64,000 nt of DNA from Stutzerimonas stutzeri (GTDB lineage Bacteria; Pseudomonadota; Gammaproteobacteria; Pseudomonadales; Pseudomonadaceae): positions 2,124,001 through 2,188,000 of the forward strand of contig NZ_CP046902.1 of assembly GCF_009789555.1 (NCBI RefSeq), written 5' to 3'. Below the pieces are notes generated by a model, which saw nothing but the letters and a program-made list of their open reading frames with translations, was not told where the DNA came from and ran no database searches. Made by a program: the position numbers and the translations under genes. Shown here in pieces: positions 41,619-48,951 of this stretch. The stretch's first letter is position 1. Each line of letters begins with the position of its first letter.

Positions 41619-42920
41619 TCAATAAACGAACGTCAGCAGCCCGTTGAACAGCAGCGCTGCGACGAAGCCCAGCGGGGCGGCTCGGAACAGCAATTGCGGG
41701 AACAGCGAGGTGCGGCTCTGTTCGGTCGGGCACGATCCCAGGATCAGGCTGCCACCCGACGAGAATGGCGAGATCGAGGTCGCCTGCGCGCCGACGACGA
41801 TGGCTACGAACAGGATCATCGGATCGAGTCCCAGCGCGGATGCAATGGGCGGCACCATCGGGAACAACGCCGGCGTGACCACCCCCAGCGTGCTGGAAAA
41901 CAGCGACATGAACGCGGCCACGATGCCGAAGACGATCGGTACCATGAGCGGCGGCAGGCTGCTGCCCATCCACGAAGCCAGGACGTCGATGGTGCCAGCC
42001 TTGATGGCGACCGAGATGAGCATGCCCACCCCGCAGATCATGATCAGCGTGCTCCACGGCACCGAGGCCATGGCCTTGCGCTCGTCGCCCAGTTTCAACA
42101 GCAGCGCGATCACGGAAAACAGGCTGGCGATCAGGCCGATGTCCATCTTCGAGTTGATAAAACTGACCGTCGCATTGTCCGGCAGGGCGATATGCGCGAT
42201 AGGTGCCGCCAGCACGATGGCCATCATCGCCAGCGTCAGCCACAGCGTCAGCTTCTGCTCACGGTTCAGCGGCGTCGGCTCGGTGGCGACGTAGGCGCAG
42301 GCTTTCATCGCCTTGCCATGACCGGTCATGAACACCAGCACCGAGATCACCAGCAACGGGATTACCAGGGTGCTGACGAAGATGCCCGCCGCGTTGATGA
42401 ACGCGTCGCTCTCCGGGATGCCCGCGTTGACCATCAGGCCACGGAAGATGATGCCGCTCTGGCTGGACACGAAGTTCGCACCACTCAAGGCACCATAGTT
42501 GACGGCCATCCCCCCGGCGATGAGGCTCATGCCGGTGCGCTCGCAAAGCAGCAGGGTGATCGGCGCCATGAATGCCAGCACGGTGTAATAGCCAGCGCCC
42601 ATCGCGGAGATCGCCGTGGCGGTGAAAAAGACCGCAAACGGCAGCAACTGCGGGACCGAGCGGCAGTGGTAGATCAGGTGTTCGGCAAGTTTTTCCAAGG
42701 TGCCGTTGACCGTCGCGAAACTGTAGAACAGGCAGACCGAAAAAATGATGAAGAAAATCTTCAGCGGCCACAGGCTGATCACCTCGGACGGGCTCAGGCC
42801 CATACCGAAACAGCCGATCAGGTAGGCGAACGCGATGGCGAACAGACCGATGTTGATCTTGGTCTTGTAACCAAGGGCGACGGCGACGACGATGGCCGCG
42901 ACGACGAGCATGCTCATCAT
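41619..42920 (-). CDS. MatC-like dicarboxylate transporter
   Basis: A 433-residue membrane protein with about 12 helices, resembling the malonate/dicarboxylate carrier (MatC) group of the ion transporter superfamily. Features are an N-terminal MLVVAAIVVAVALGYKTKIN, the central MGAGYYTVLAFMAPITLLLCE, and a C-terminal IVVGAQATSISPFSSGGSLILG loop, typical of re-entrant substrate-binding motifs in this superfamily. The exact substrate is unknown; the neighbouring amidohydrolase suggests a carboxylated cyclic compound. The start is the ATG at 42920, with AGGA nine bases upstream. It is the second gene of a unit led by that amidohydrolase (31-base gap). Confidence 0.78.
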   Translation of the reverse strand: MMSMLVVAAIVVAVALGYKTKINIGLFAIAFAYLIGCFGMGLSPSEVISLWPLKIFFIIFSVCLFYSFATVNGTLEKLAEHLIYHCRSVPQLLPFAVFFTATAISAMGAGYYTVLAFMAPITLLLCERTGMSLIAGGMAVNYGALSGANFVSSQSGIIFRGLMVNAGIPESDAFINAAGIFVSTLVIPLLVISVLVFMTGHGKAMKACAYVATEPTPLNREQKLTLWLTLAMMAIVLAAPIAHIALPDNATVSFINSKMDIGLIASLFSVIALLLKLGDERKAMASVPWSTLIMICGVGMLISVAIKAGTIDVLASWMGSSLPPLMVPIVFGIVAAFMSLFSSTLGVVTPALFPMVPPIASALGLDPMILFVAIVVGAQATSISPFSSGGSLILGSCPTEQSRTSLFPQLLFRAAPLGFVAALLFNGLLTFVY

Positions 42921-42951
42921 GTGCAAGTGTCCTGTTGTTGTTATGAAGCGT

Positions 42952-43785
42952 TTAGCGGGAAATGCCGAAGCCGAACAGCTTCGCCGGGTTATCCGTCAGC
43001 ACCTGGGCGCGCTCGCCCGCATCCGGAAGCAGGGCGTGGAGGAAGGCGCACTGCCGGTCGTAGTCGGTCTGTTGCTCGAACTGGGTGTTGGGCCAGTCGC
43101 TGCCCCAGACAAATCGATCGATGCCGCCGCTCGCTTCACGCACCTGCTGCAGCACCACGCTTGCCTGGGCCAGGTCGGACTGGCTGCGATAGGCGGCCGA
43201 CAGCTTGAGCCATACCCGCTCGTCTCCCAGCAGGGCGAGAAATGCCTTGTGGTTGGGCCTGCTGGCATCGATGCCGCCGGTCGGCAGGCCGAAGTGGTCG
43301 ATGACCACCTGGACGCCGCATCCGAGGATCGACGGAACGACCTGTGCCACATCCTCTATACCGCGCTGGATCTCCACCTGCCAGCCACGCGTTGCCAGCC
43401 GCTGGAACAGCCCGGACCAGGCGGGGCCGCTGTAGTCCGTCAGCGTCTTGCCGATCAGGTTCAGGCGGATGCCCACCACACCTGCCTCGGCCAGTTCGTC
43501 CAGATGAGCCTCGCTGACCTTCGCATTGACCACCGCCACGGCGCGCAGACGCTTCGGATAGCGACGTAGCGCATCGAGCATGAACTGATTGTCGGTCCCC
43601 AGGAAGCTCGGCTGGATCAGCACGCCATGAGACAGGCGATGGCGGTCGAGATGCGCCAGGTACTGCTCGACCAGCGCATCGTAATGGGGGCTGTAGCGAC
43701 GGTTGGCAACCATCGGCAGGTCCTGGCGAAAAATGTGTGCATGCGTGTCCACGCCCGTGAGGGCGATTGGATGAAGGCCGGTCAT
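42952..43785 (-). CDS. Amidohydrolase (2-pyrone-4,6-dicarboxylate lactonase-like)
   Basis: A 277-residue TIM-barrel hydrolase of the amidohydrolase-2 family, which contains 2-pyrone-4,6-dicarboxylate lactonase (LigI) and related lactonases and decarboxylases. It begins MTGLHPIALTGVDTHAHIFR, with the HxH metal/catalytic motif DTHAHIF. It then has a His in VVIDHFGLP and an Asp in FVWGSDWPNTQF, the expected family positions. The substrate cannot be assigned beyond a likely cyclic ester or amide. The start is the ATG at 43785, directly before the conserved core. It is divergent from the GntR-type regulator and is the first gene of the transporter unit. Confidence 0.83.
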   Translation of the reverse strand: MTGLHPIALTGVDTHAHIFRQDLPMVANRRYSPHYDALVEQYLAHLDRHRLSHGVLIQPSFLGTDNQFMLDALRRYPKRLRAVAVVNAKVSEAHLDELAEAGVVGIRLNLIGKTLTDYSGPAWSGLFQRLATRGWQVEIQRGIEDVAQVVPSILGCGVQVVIDHFGLPTGGIDASRPNHKAFLALLGDERVWLKLSAAYRSQSDLAQASVVLQQVREASGGIDRFVWGSDWPNTQFEQQTDYDRQCAFLHALLPDAGERAQVLTDNPAKLFGFGISR

Positions 43786-43891
43786 AGGCAGATAACCCTG
43801 GTCGATTGTTGTCGTGGCGACGCCTGTCCGCGGGCGGCTCAGGTCGTCGGCGCAAGCCAAGGCTCACTGCCACTTTTGTGCTGACATGTAG

Positions 43892-43925
43892 TCATATATA
43901 TGAATAGATGACCATATATCCATGG
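43892..43925. promoter_or_regulatory. Tandem palindromic sites in the GntR/amidohydrolase divergent region
   Basis: A perfect 12-bp palindrome TCATATATATGA (43892-43903) is followed about 20 bases later by CCATATATCCATGG (43912-43925), which shares the CATATAT core. The ~20-base spacing is two helical turns. GntR/HutC regulators bind short palindromes, and this is the only conspicuous one in the 207-base divergent gap, so it is a likely operator for the adjacent regulator. Confidence 0.55.
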
Positions 43926-43992
43926 GTGGATGCCTGTCAATCGACGCGTCAGTGGTAAAGTGCGCCTGCCTTGACAATGGGACCGATGAACG

Positions 43993-44730
43993 ATGACCGC
44001 CCCGACACTTGGATATGACGAGCGCCTGCCGCTCTATCAGCGCCTACGTGAAGAAATGCTGGCCAGGATCGCCTCGGGCGAATGGACGCCCGGCGCGCCT
44101 ATTCCGACCGAAGCGGAACTGACGCGCCACTATGGCGTGGCCATCGGAACGGTGCGCAAGGCCGTGGATACCCTGGTCAACGAAGGGTTGCTGCTGCGCA
44201 GCCAGGGGCGTGGCACCTTCGTCCGTCGGCCGAACTTCGACGCATCGCTGGCGCGGTTCTTTCGCCAGGTGAATGCCAGCGGCGGGCGTGAGATACCCAC
44301 CAGCCGCATCCTCTCCAGGACATTGCAGACGCCCACGCAAACGGTGACGACCGCGCTGGAGTTGACCGATGGCGAGCAGGTCATCCATATGCAGCGCTTG
44401 CGGATGGTCGAAGGCCGTACCTTGTTCCACGAGGATATCTGGCTGCCGGCCGCGCGCTTTGGCGCGTTACTCGAGATCGATGTCGAACGTTTTGGCGAAC
44501 TGCTTTATCCGTTCTATGAAAAGCAGTGCGGCCAGTGCATCGCCTCCGCCAAGGAAACGCTCACGGTCGGGGCTGCCGACAGCGCCATGGCCAGCACGCT
44601 GTCGATCAAAGAGGGCGCACCGGTGGTGACCATCGAGCGCACGGCCCTGGGCTATGACCGGTCCCCTCTGGAATACCGCTTGTCCCGCGCGGCGGCAGAG
44701 GGGTTCCGGTATCAGATCGATATCTGCTGA
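43993..44730 (+). CDS. GntR-family transcriptional regulator (HutC subfamily)
   Basis: A 245-residue regulator. The N-terminal winged helix (residues ~10-78) has PLYQRLREEMLARIASGEW, TEAELTRHYGVAIGTVRKA, and GLLLRSQGRGTFV. The C-terminal UTRA-type effector domain (~95-240) has the subfamily's QRLRMVEGRTLFHEDIWLP and PLEYRLSRAAAEGFRYQI. HutC-type regulators usually repress nearby catabolic genes and bind their substrate or an intermediate. Divergence from the amidohydrolase/transporter unit makes that unit the probable target. The ATG at 43993 is 7 bases after an in-frame ATG at 43986; the later one is taken because it begins the family-typical sequence. Confidence 0.9.
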   Translation: MTAPTLGYDERLPLYQRLREEMLARIASGEWTPGAPIPTEAELTRHYGVAIGTVRKAVDTLVNEGLLLRSQGRGTFVRRPNFDASLARFFRQVNASGGREIPTSRILSRTLQTPTQTVTTALELTDGEQVIHMQRLRMVEGRTLFHEDIWLPAARFGALLEIDVERFGELLYPFYEKQCGQCIASAKETLTVGAADSAMASTLSIKEGAPVVTIERTALGYDRSPLEYRLSRAAAEGFRYQIDIC

Positions 44731-44817
44731 TCATCTGGCGCGCTGGCGTCGGCGCACGCGACGGCTGTTGCGTGAGAACGGCAATGCTGTGCGTCGGGAC
44801 GCCACGCGGCGAGCGCA

Positions 44818-45294
44818 TCAGGCGGGGCTCGGCTGAAGGTCGATGCTGATGTCGAAGTGCATGACGTCCTCTCGTCTGCCCAGTTTGGTGTAAAGCGCGA
44901 CCGCCGGCTCGTCGCCGTAGTCGGCCTGAACGAAGATGACATAGGCGCCTGCCTCCCGCCCCCAGCGTTGTAACCCCCGGATCAACGCCGTGGCGATGCC
45001 GCGACGCCGGTGGGATTCGGCGACTGCCAGATCGTAGATATAGACCTCACGCCGCGGTCGCTCGAATTTTCGCAGTACGTAGGCAGCCAGCCCACCGACG
45101 AGCTGGCCGCCGTCGAATGCGGCCAATGCAACGAAGGTATCGCTCGACAGCAGGTCTGCCAGATAAGGCGTCGAGGGCTGGTCGTCGGTATAGGTGGGAA
45201 GGTCTTGGAAAGCGTGGCCGAACATGCCGAGCATGTCCCGCATATGCGGAACGTCGTCTGGTCGGAGTGCGCGGACGTTGATCTGTCGGGTCAT
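44818..45294 (-). CDS. AAC(3)-I-like GNAT acetyltransferase
   Basis: A 158-residue GCN5-related N-acetyltransferase strikingly similar to the aminoglycoside 3-N-acetyltransferase AAC(3)-I group. Recognisable shared stretches are DVPHMRDMLGMFGHAF, DTFVALAAFDGGQLVGGLAA, EVYIYDLAVAESHRRRGIAT (GNAT acetyl-CoA loop RRRGIAT) and GAYVIFVQADYGDEPAVALY, with YTKLGRREDVMHFDI at the end. AAC(3)-I acetylates gentamicin-type drugs. No integron, attC site or mobile element is visible, so this looks chromosomal and its drug-modifying capacity is unproven. The ATG at 45294 begins MTRQINVRAL. Confidence 0.82.
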   Translation of the reverse strand: MTRQINVRALRPDDVPHMRDMLGMFGHAFQDLPTYTDDQPSTPYLADLLSSDTFVALAAFDGGQLVGGLAAYVLRKFERPRREVYIYDLAVAESHRRRGIATALIRGLQRWGREAGAYVIFVQADYGDEPAVALYTKLGRREDVMHFDISIDLQPSPA

Positions 45295-45536
45295 GTCGGC
45301 CGTCCTATGTCGCCTGCGGTTCAGGTTGGGTAGCCGGCGTCAGCCGGGTCCCTGACTAATAGAACAGATTCGTTTCGCCCGCTCGAAACCGTCCTCGAGT
45401 CGTGCAGAGAGGGATCGCGAGGGCGCAAAGCCCGCGAGGTCTTGCCACTGCCGAGGGCCTGCGACGGATGACAAGCGCGTGGTGCGCCCCATCTGGGCAG
45501 GTGGGCGCAGGCGATCCTTCGCCCGTGCGCCTCGAC

Positions 45537-46598
45537 TCAGGGGATGAGCTTACTCGCCCGCAACCGGGAGAAGACGTTATAGAAGGCCTCGTCACTCGCC
45601 TGGTAGTCCAGGAAACCGAGCTTGCGGCTTTTCGACATGTCCGTTACCACCTCGATTGGTCGACCCAGGTCCGCATCGGTGTGCCATGGCGAGATGAGCA
45701 TGTCGATGTCCGGCTCGGCCAGGCTGAACTGCTTCGCCATCTCTTTCCAGACATCGCCGTCGCCCGCCATCTGCTGCTCCAGCGGAGCGGGTTGGCCATC
45801 GAACGGGGCCGCTTCGATGCCGAACCACTGCGCAATGCGCTCCCACATCCACTTCCAGCGGAACACGTCGCCATTGACGATGTTGAAGGCCTGATTGGCT
45901 GCCGCCGGGGTCGTCGAGGCCCACCGCAGGTGCTTGGCAAGCTGATCGGCGTCGGTCATGTCGGTGAGGCTGTTCCACTGGACCGCCGAACCCGGGAAGC
46001 GGAACGGTCGGCCGGTAAACCGACAGACCGACGCGTAGACGGCCAGCGTGGTCGCCATGTTCATCGCGTTGCCGACGGCGACACCGGTGACGGTGTGGGG
46101 GCGGTGAACGCTCCAGGTGAAGCCGTCTCGATCCGCTGCCGCGAACACCTCGTCTTCCTGGGCGTAGTAGAAGTTCTCGACGTCCAGCCGCCCCTGTTCT
46201 TCGCGAAAGGGGGTTTGTGGCAGCGAGCCCTTGCCGTAGGCTTCGAACGGGCCAAGGTAGTGCTTGAGCCCGGTGACCAATGCCACATGACGCACCGAGC
46301 CGGAGGGCCGGACGGCTTCGAGCAGGTTGCGGATCATCTGTGCGTTGACGCGGATATTCTCCGCTTCGGTGGCTTGCCGGGCCCAGGTCGTCAGGAAGAC
46401 GTGAGTCGGCGCGAGCGCGCTCAAGCTGGACGCCAACGCTGTCGGATCCAGCAAATCGGCGCTGACCGGCGTGACACCCGCTTGGGTACTGGGTCGCCGC
46501 GCGAGTCCGGCAACCGCCCAGCCGTCTTCGACCAGCAGGCGCGACACCGCCGTGCCGACAATGCCGCTGGCGCCGACCACCAGTGCTTGATTTGTCAT
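45537..46598 (-). CDS. PRISE-like NAD(P)H-dependent enone reductase (short-chain dehydrogenase)
   Basis: A 353-residue extended short-chain dehydrogenase of the progesterone-5-beta-reductase / iridoid synthase-like (PRISE) group, which reduces 1,4-enones. The cofactor motif is ALVVGASGIVGTAVSRLL at residues ~5-22, with ARRPS following. PRISE-type motifs are HVFLTTWARQ, VALVTGLKHYLGPFEAY, YYAQEDEVF and WSVHRPHTVTG, with the catalytic-type YY pair. The start is the ATG at 46598 because the longer frame to 46832 overlaps the divergent regulator. The physiological substrate in bacteria is unknown, likely a reactive enone. Confidence 0.85.
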   Translation of the reverse strand: MTNQALVVGASGIVGTAVSRLLVEDGWAVAGLARRPSTQAGVTPVSADLLDPTALASSLSALAPTHVFLTTWARQATEAENIRVNAQMIRNLLEAVRPSGSVRHVALVTGLKHYLGPFEAYGKGSLPQTPFREEQGRLDVENFYYAQEDEVFAAADRDGFTWSVHRPHTVTGVAVGNAMNMATTLAVYASVCRFTGRPFRFPGSAVQWNSLTDMTDADQLAKHLRWASTTPAAANQAFNIVNGDVFRWKWMWERIAQWFGIEAAPFDGQPAPLEQQMAGDGDVWKEMAKQFSLAEPDIDMLISPWHTDADLGRPIEVVTDMSKSRKLGFLDYQASDEAFYNVFSRLRASKLIP

Positions 46599-46633
46599 GT
46601 TCAGACCCTCAAAAAACGAAACAGACCGCCACC

Positions 46634-46677
46634 TTACCCACTCGAAAATACCGATCCAAGTCGGCACCAAAAGGTAA
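46634..46677. promoter_or_regulatory. Possible HxlR operator region
   Basis: The 87-base divergent gap contains TTACC (46634-46638) and GGTAA (46673-46677) as outer arms and CCGA/TCGG (46651-46664) as a small inner repeat. HxlR regulators commonly bind such inverted repeats between themselves and the divergent oxidoreductase. Confidence 0.4.
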
Positions 46678-46685
46678 CCATCCCC

Positions 46686-47072
46686 ATGAAACCGGGCTCT
46701 GATGAAGAACAATGGCGCGAAGACTGCGCGCCAAGGCGTGTGCTGGAAATCTTCTCCACCAAATGGACCAGCATGATTCTCCATACGCTCCATGCGCGAC
46801 ACCAGGGAGTCGCCCGCAGCGGCGTGCTGCATCGAAGCCTGCCGGGTATTTCCAAGAAGATGCTGGTGCAGACGCTCCGGGAGCTGGAGGCCAGTGGACT
46901 GATCGAGCGCCGCGCCCTGGACTCGGTCCCGCCGGCGGTGAGCTATGCGCTCTCACCCCTTGGCGAACTCATGGTCCAGCCCATCGAGATGGTCTACGAA
47001 TGGGCGAGAAATCACTCGGCCGCCCTCGACCAGCTACAACCGAGGCCCACCTCACGCAGGCGCGACCCGTGA
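46686..47072 (+). CDS. HxlR-family transcriptional regulator
   Basis: A 128-residue winged-helix regulator of the HxlR/MarR-like family. It has VLEIFSTKWTSMILHTLHA, SGVLHRSLPGISKKMLVQTL and LEASGLIERRALDSVPPAVSYALSP in the expected order. The N-terminal Cys in REDCAPRRVLE is at the position used by redox/electrophile-sensing members such as YodB and QorR. Those regulators typically repress a divergent quinone or enone reductase, matching the neighbour here. The ATG at 46686 lies 87 bases from the reductase start; a much longer open frame upstream (from 45402) is non-coding antisense to the reductase. Confidence 0.88.
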   Translation: MKPGSDEEQWREDCAPRRVLEIFSTKWTSMILHTLHARHQGVARSGVLHRSLPGISKKMLVQTLRELEASGLIERRALDSVPPAVSYALSPLGELMVQPIEMVYEWARNHSAALDQLQPRPTSRRRDP

Positions 47073-47280
47073 GGATCAGTGCCATGGCAAGCCCGGTTCA
47101 ATCAGGCCGGCCGGCTCGCTGCATGAGCGGCCAGATGGACCGGTCTTGTATTAGCGCACTCCCGACGTCGCAGGGCGTTTTTTTCTGCGCGCACGGGCGG
47201 ACCGTAGGCACGAGAAGCCGCGATATCGTGCGCCGGTGCCGACGCAGCGACCCCTATGGGCGACCGGACCGGCGACGCGG

Positions 47281-47703
47281 CTAGTAACGCATCTGCAACG
47301 TGATGCGGGCGGGCTCGCCGGCGGTCACCTCGAACGCACTGTCCTCGAAAGACGGCGGCCCGATCACCTTGGGATTGTTCGACAGCCCATAGCCTTCCGT
47401 GGGAATCATGCCGAAGCGTCGATCCAGTTCGCCGTTGTCGTTTTCATCGTGGTAAGCGAGCACCGCGTAGCGCCCGGCTGGCACATCGCTGAACACCAGC
47501 GTCACGGTGCCCTTTGCGGCGCTGGCCTTCTGCGTGGCAAAAGCCTGGTTATCCTTGCGAAAGGTCTTCGGGTCCGCGTACACCGCCACGGCTACCTGGC
47601 CGTTGTCATGCTCGAGCCCGCTGAGCGTGACCTCGAGCACCTGGGCCTTGGCCGTGGGCAGCCAGACGGCGAGGGCGACGCCCAGAATAGAAAGTGCTTT
47701 CAT
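47281..47703 (-). CDS. DUF2141 exported protein
   Basis: A 140-residue precursor with a signal peptide (MKALSILGVALAVWLPTAKA, cleavage after AKA at 20) and a beta-sandwich-like DUF2141 domain. The domain has LEVTLSGLEHDNGQVAVAVY, then VFSDVPAGRYAVLAYHDEND, then ELDRRFGMIPTEGYGLSNN. DUF2141 proteins are periplasmic or outer-membrane associated with unknown function; the fold resembles Ig-like or carboxypeptidase-regulatory-like domains. AAGAGCACAGC precedes the ATG at 47703. It is convergent with the HxlR gene. Confidence 0.85.
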   Translation of the reverse strand: MKALSILGVALAVWLPTAKAQVLEVTLSGLEHDNGQVAVAVYADPKTFRKDNQAFATQKASAAKGTVTLVFSDVPAGRYAVLAYHDENDNGELDRRFGMIPTEGYGLSNNPKVIGPPSFEDSAFEVTAGEPARITLQMRY

Positions 47704-47920
47704 GCTGTGCTCTTGAATAGGTGGGATGAGGGCCCCTGCATTTTGCCGCAAAGGCTGCAGGCGACGCAGAATCGATCCCCCACATATTCAGCCAACGAGC
47801 GAAGCGTTGTCCACGCATCGCCTCGAGTCGGTTGCCCTTGAGCAATGGCTGAGCAAGCGGCACCCGCTGCGGATATGATGCGCGCCCCCAAGCGCTTCAC
47901 CCAACCACATCAGGGCCACC

Positions 47921-48664
47921 ATGCTCGCGACTGCCATCTATACCGATCTGTCGGGTTACTACGATTTCATGTGTGCCGATATCGACTACCGAGCGCAAAG
48001 CGACGGCGTCCAGCGTCTGAGTCGGCTGTTGGGCAATGCGGGCACGCGGCATCTCGATCTGGCCTGTGGTACCGGGCCGCATGTGCGGCATTTTCTCGAT
48101 GCGGGATATCGCAGCAGCGGACTCGACATTAATCAGCCCATGCTGGACAGGGCCGCCATACGGTGTCCGGAAGCTCGGTTCTCGTTGCAGGACATGTGTG
48201 ATTTCACGGTCGGTCACCCAGTCGACCTGATCACCTGCTTCCTGTACTCCATCCACTACAGTGGCGCACTGGACCGGTTGGACGCATGCATCGCACACGC
48301 TCATTGCGCGTTGGCGCCGCAGGGCATGTTCTGCTTCAACGCAGTCGACAAGACCTCTATCGATAACCGTGCGTACGTCACGCACACCGTCAAGCATGCC
48401 GACGGTCTGTTCAACTTCAGCTCCGGTTGGAACTATTCCGGCACGGGTGAGCAGCAGTCACTGAAACTGCGCATCGAGAAAACGACCGTCGATACCACGC
48501 AGGTATGGCACGACGAGCACCGCATGGTGGCGGTGAGCTTCGGTGAATTGATCGAGCGGCTACAGCCGTACTTCGAGGTGCATGTGCTCGAGCATGATTA
48601 CCACAGGATCGTGCCCTGGAACGGGGCGTCCGGAAACGCAATCTTCGCCTGTGTGAAAGTCTGA
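47921..48664 (+). CDS. Class I SAM-dependent methyltransferase
   Basis: A 247-residue methyltransferase. Motif I is HLDLACGTGPHVRHFLDAG (residues ~44-62), followed by SSGLDINQPMLDRA and FSLQDMCDFTVG. It resembles small-molecule and sugar-nucleotide N-methyltransferases of the DesVI/TylM1 style, which begin with a YADLADYYD-like segment (here YTDLSGYYDFM). The substrate is unknown and no biosynthetic cluster adjoins it. It stands alone between DUF2141 and the catabolic cluster, with a nested inverted repeat after its stop. The start is the ATG at 47921. Confidence 0.85.
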   Translation: MLATAIYTDLSGYYDFMCADIDYRAQSDGVQRLSRLLGNAGTRHLDLACGTGPHVRHFLDAGYRSSGLDINQPMLDRAAIRCPEARFSLQDMCDFTVGHPVDLITCFLYSIHYSGALDRLDACIAHAHCALAPQGMFCFNAVDKTSIDNRAYVTHTVKHADGLFNFSSGWNYSGTGEQQSLKLRIEKTTVDTTQVWHDEHRMVAVSFGELIERLQPYFEVHVLEHDYHRIVPWNGASGNAIFACVKV

Positions 48665-48679
48665 TTGCAGGCGGTCTTT

Positions 48680-48723
48680 GTCGAGCCGAGATTGCGACTG
48701 ACAGTCTTGTCGTTCGGCTCGAC
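48680..48723. repeat. Nested inverted repeat after the methyltransferase gene
   Basis: Outer perfect 10-bp arms GTCGAGCCGA (48680-48689) and TCGGCTCGAC (48714-48723) enclose an inner GACT-GAC-AGTC hairpin (48696-48706). No T-tract follows. It may stop transcription from the methyltransferase or insulate the sigma-54 promoter region downstream. Confidence 0.6.
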
Positions 48724-48838
48724 TGCTAGCGTCTCTCCTCCTCGAACCAGAGAGCCAAAACAGGTCAGCGCTGCCCCATATTCTCGCCATCATGAAAGCC
48801 AGCCGAGCAAGGCTACATGCCTATAAGTGGTACGCCTC

Positions 48839-48859
48839 ATTTTAATTGTCGATTAAAAT
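48839..48859. promoter_or_regulatory. AT-rich inverted repeat, candidate activator site
   Basis: Perfect 8-bp arms ATTTTAAT (48839-48846) and ATTAAAAT (48852-48859) around TGTCG, in a sharply AT-rich patch. It lies 42-62 bases before the -24 element and overlaps the IHF site. It could be an enhancer-binding protein site, although those usually lie 80-200 bases upstream, or a site for another regulator. Confidence 0.5.
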
Positions 48860-48869
48860 CAATAGGTTA
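48857..48869 (+). promoter_or_regulatory. IHF-binding consensus
   Basis: AATCAATAGGTTA fits the IHF consensus WATCAANNNNTTR at every specified position. It lies 32 bases before the -24/-12 promoter, the place where IHF bends DNA at sigma-54 promoters. Confidence 0.65.
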
Positions 48870-48900
48870 TGGAATAAACGATATCGCTTTGGATTGATTC

Positions 48901-48916
48901 TGGCACAGGCATTGCT
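48901..48916 (+). promoter_or_regulatory. Sigma-54 (-24/-12) promoter of the molybdenum-hydroxylase operon
   Basis: TGGCAC (48901-48906), five bases, then TTGCT (48912-48916) is an exact match to the core TGGCAC-N5-TTGCW. Transcription would start near 48927, 25 bases before the ATG at 48952, and this helps choose that start. Confidence 0.8.
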
Positions 48917-48951
48917 TTGTTCTGAGCACCACAATGCACTCGGAATGCGCC

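Noticed and set aside
44818..45294. Acquired resistance cassette
   Set aside because: No integrase or attC-like palindrome is visible around the AAC(3)-I-like gene, so horizontal acquisition as a cassette is not supported.
47178..47184. T7 run after the HxlR gene as a terminator
   Set aside because: A seven-T tract follows a GC-rich stretch, but no convincing stem could be drawn from the bases before it.
48839..48859. The AT-rich inverted repeat as a classical FadR/GntR operator
   Set aside because: No such regulator gene is adjacent and the sequence lacks the T-GT-N-AC-A pattern; an activator site is kept only as a possibility.
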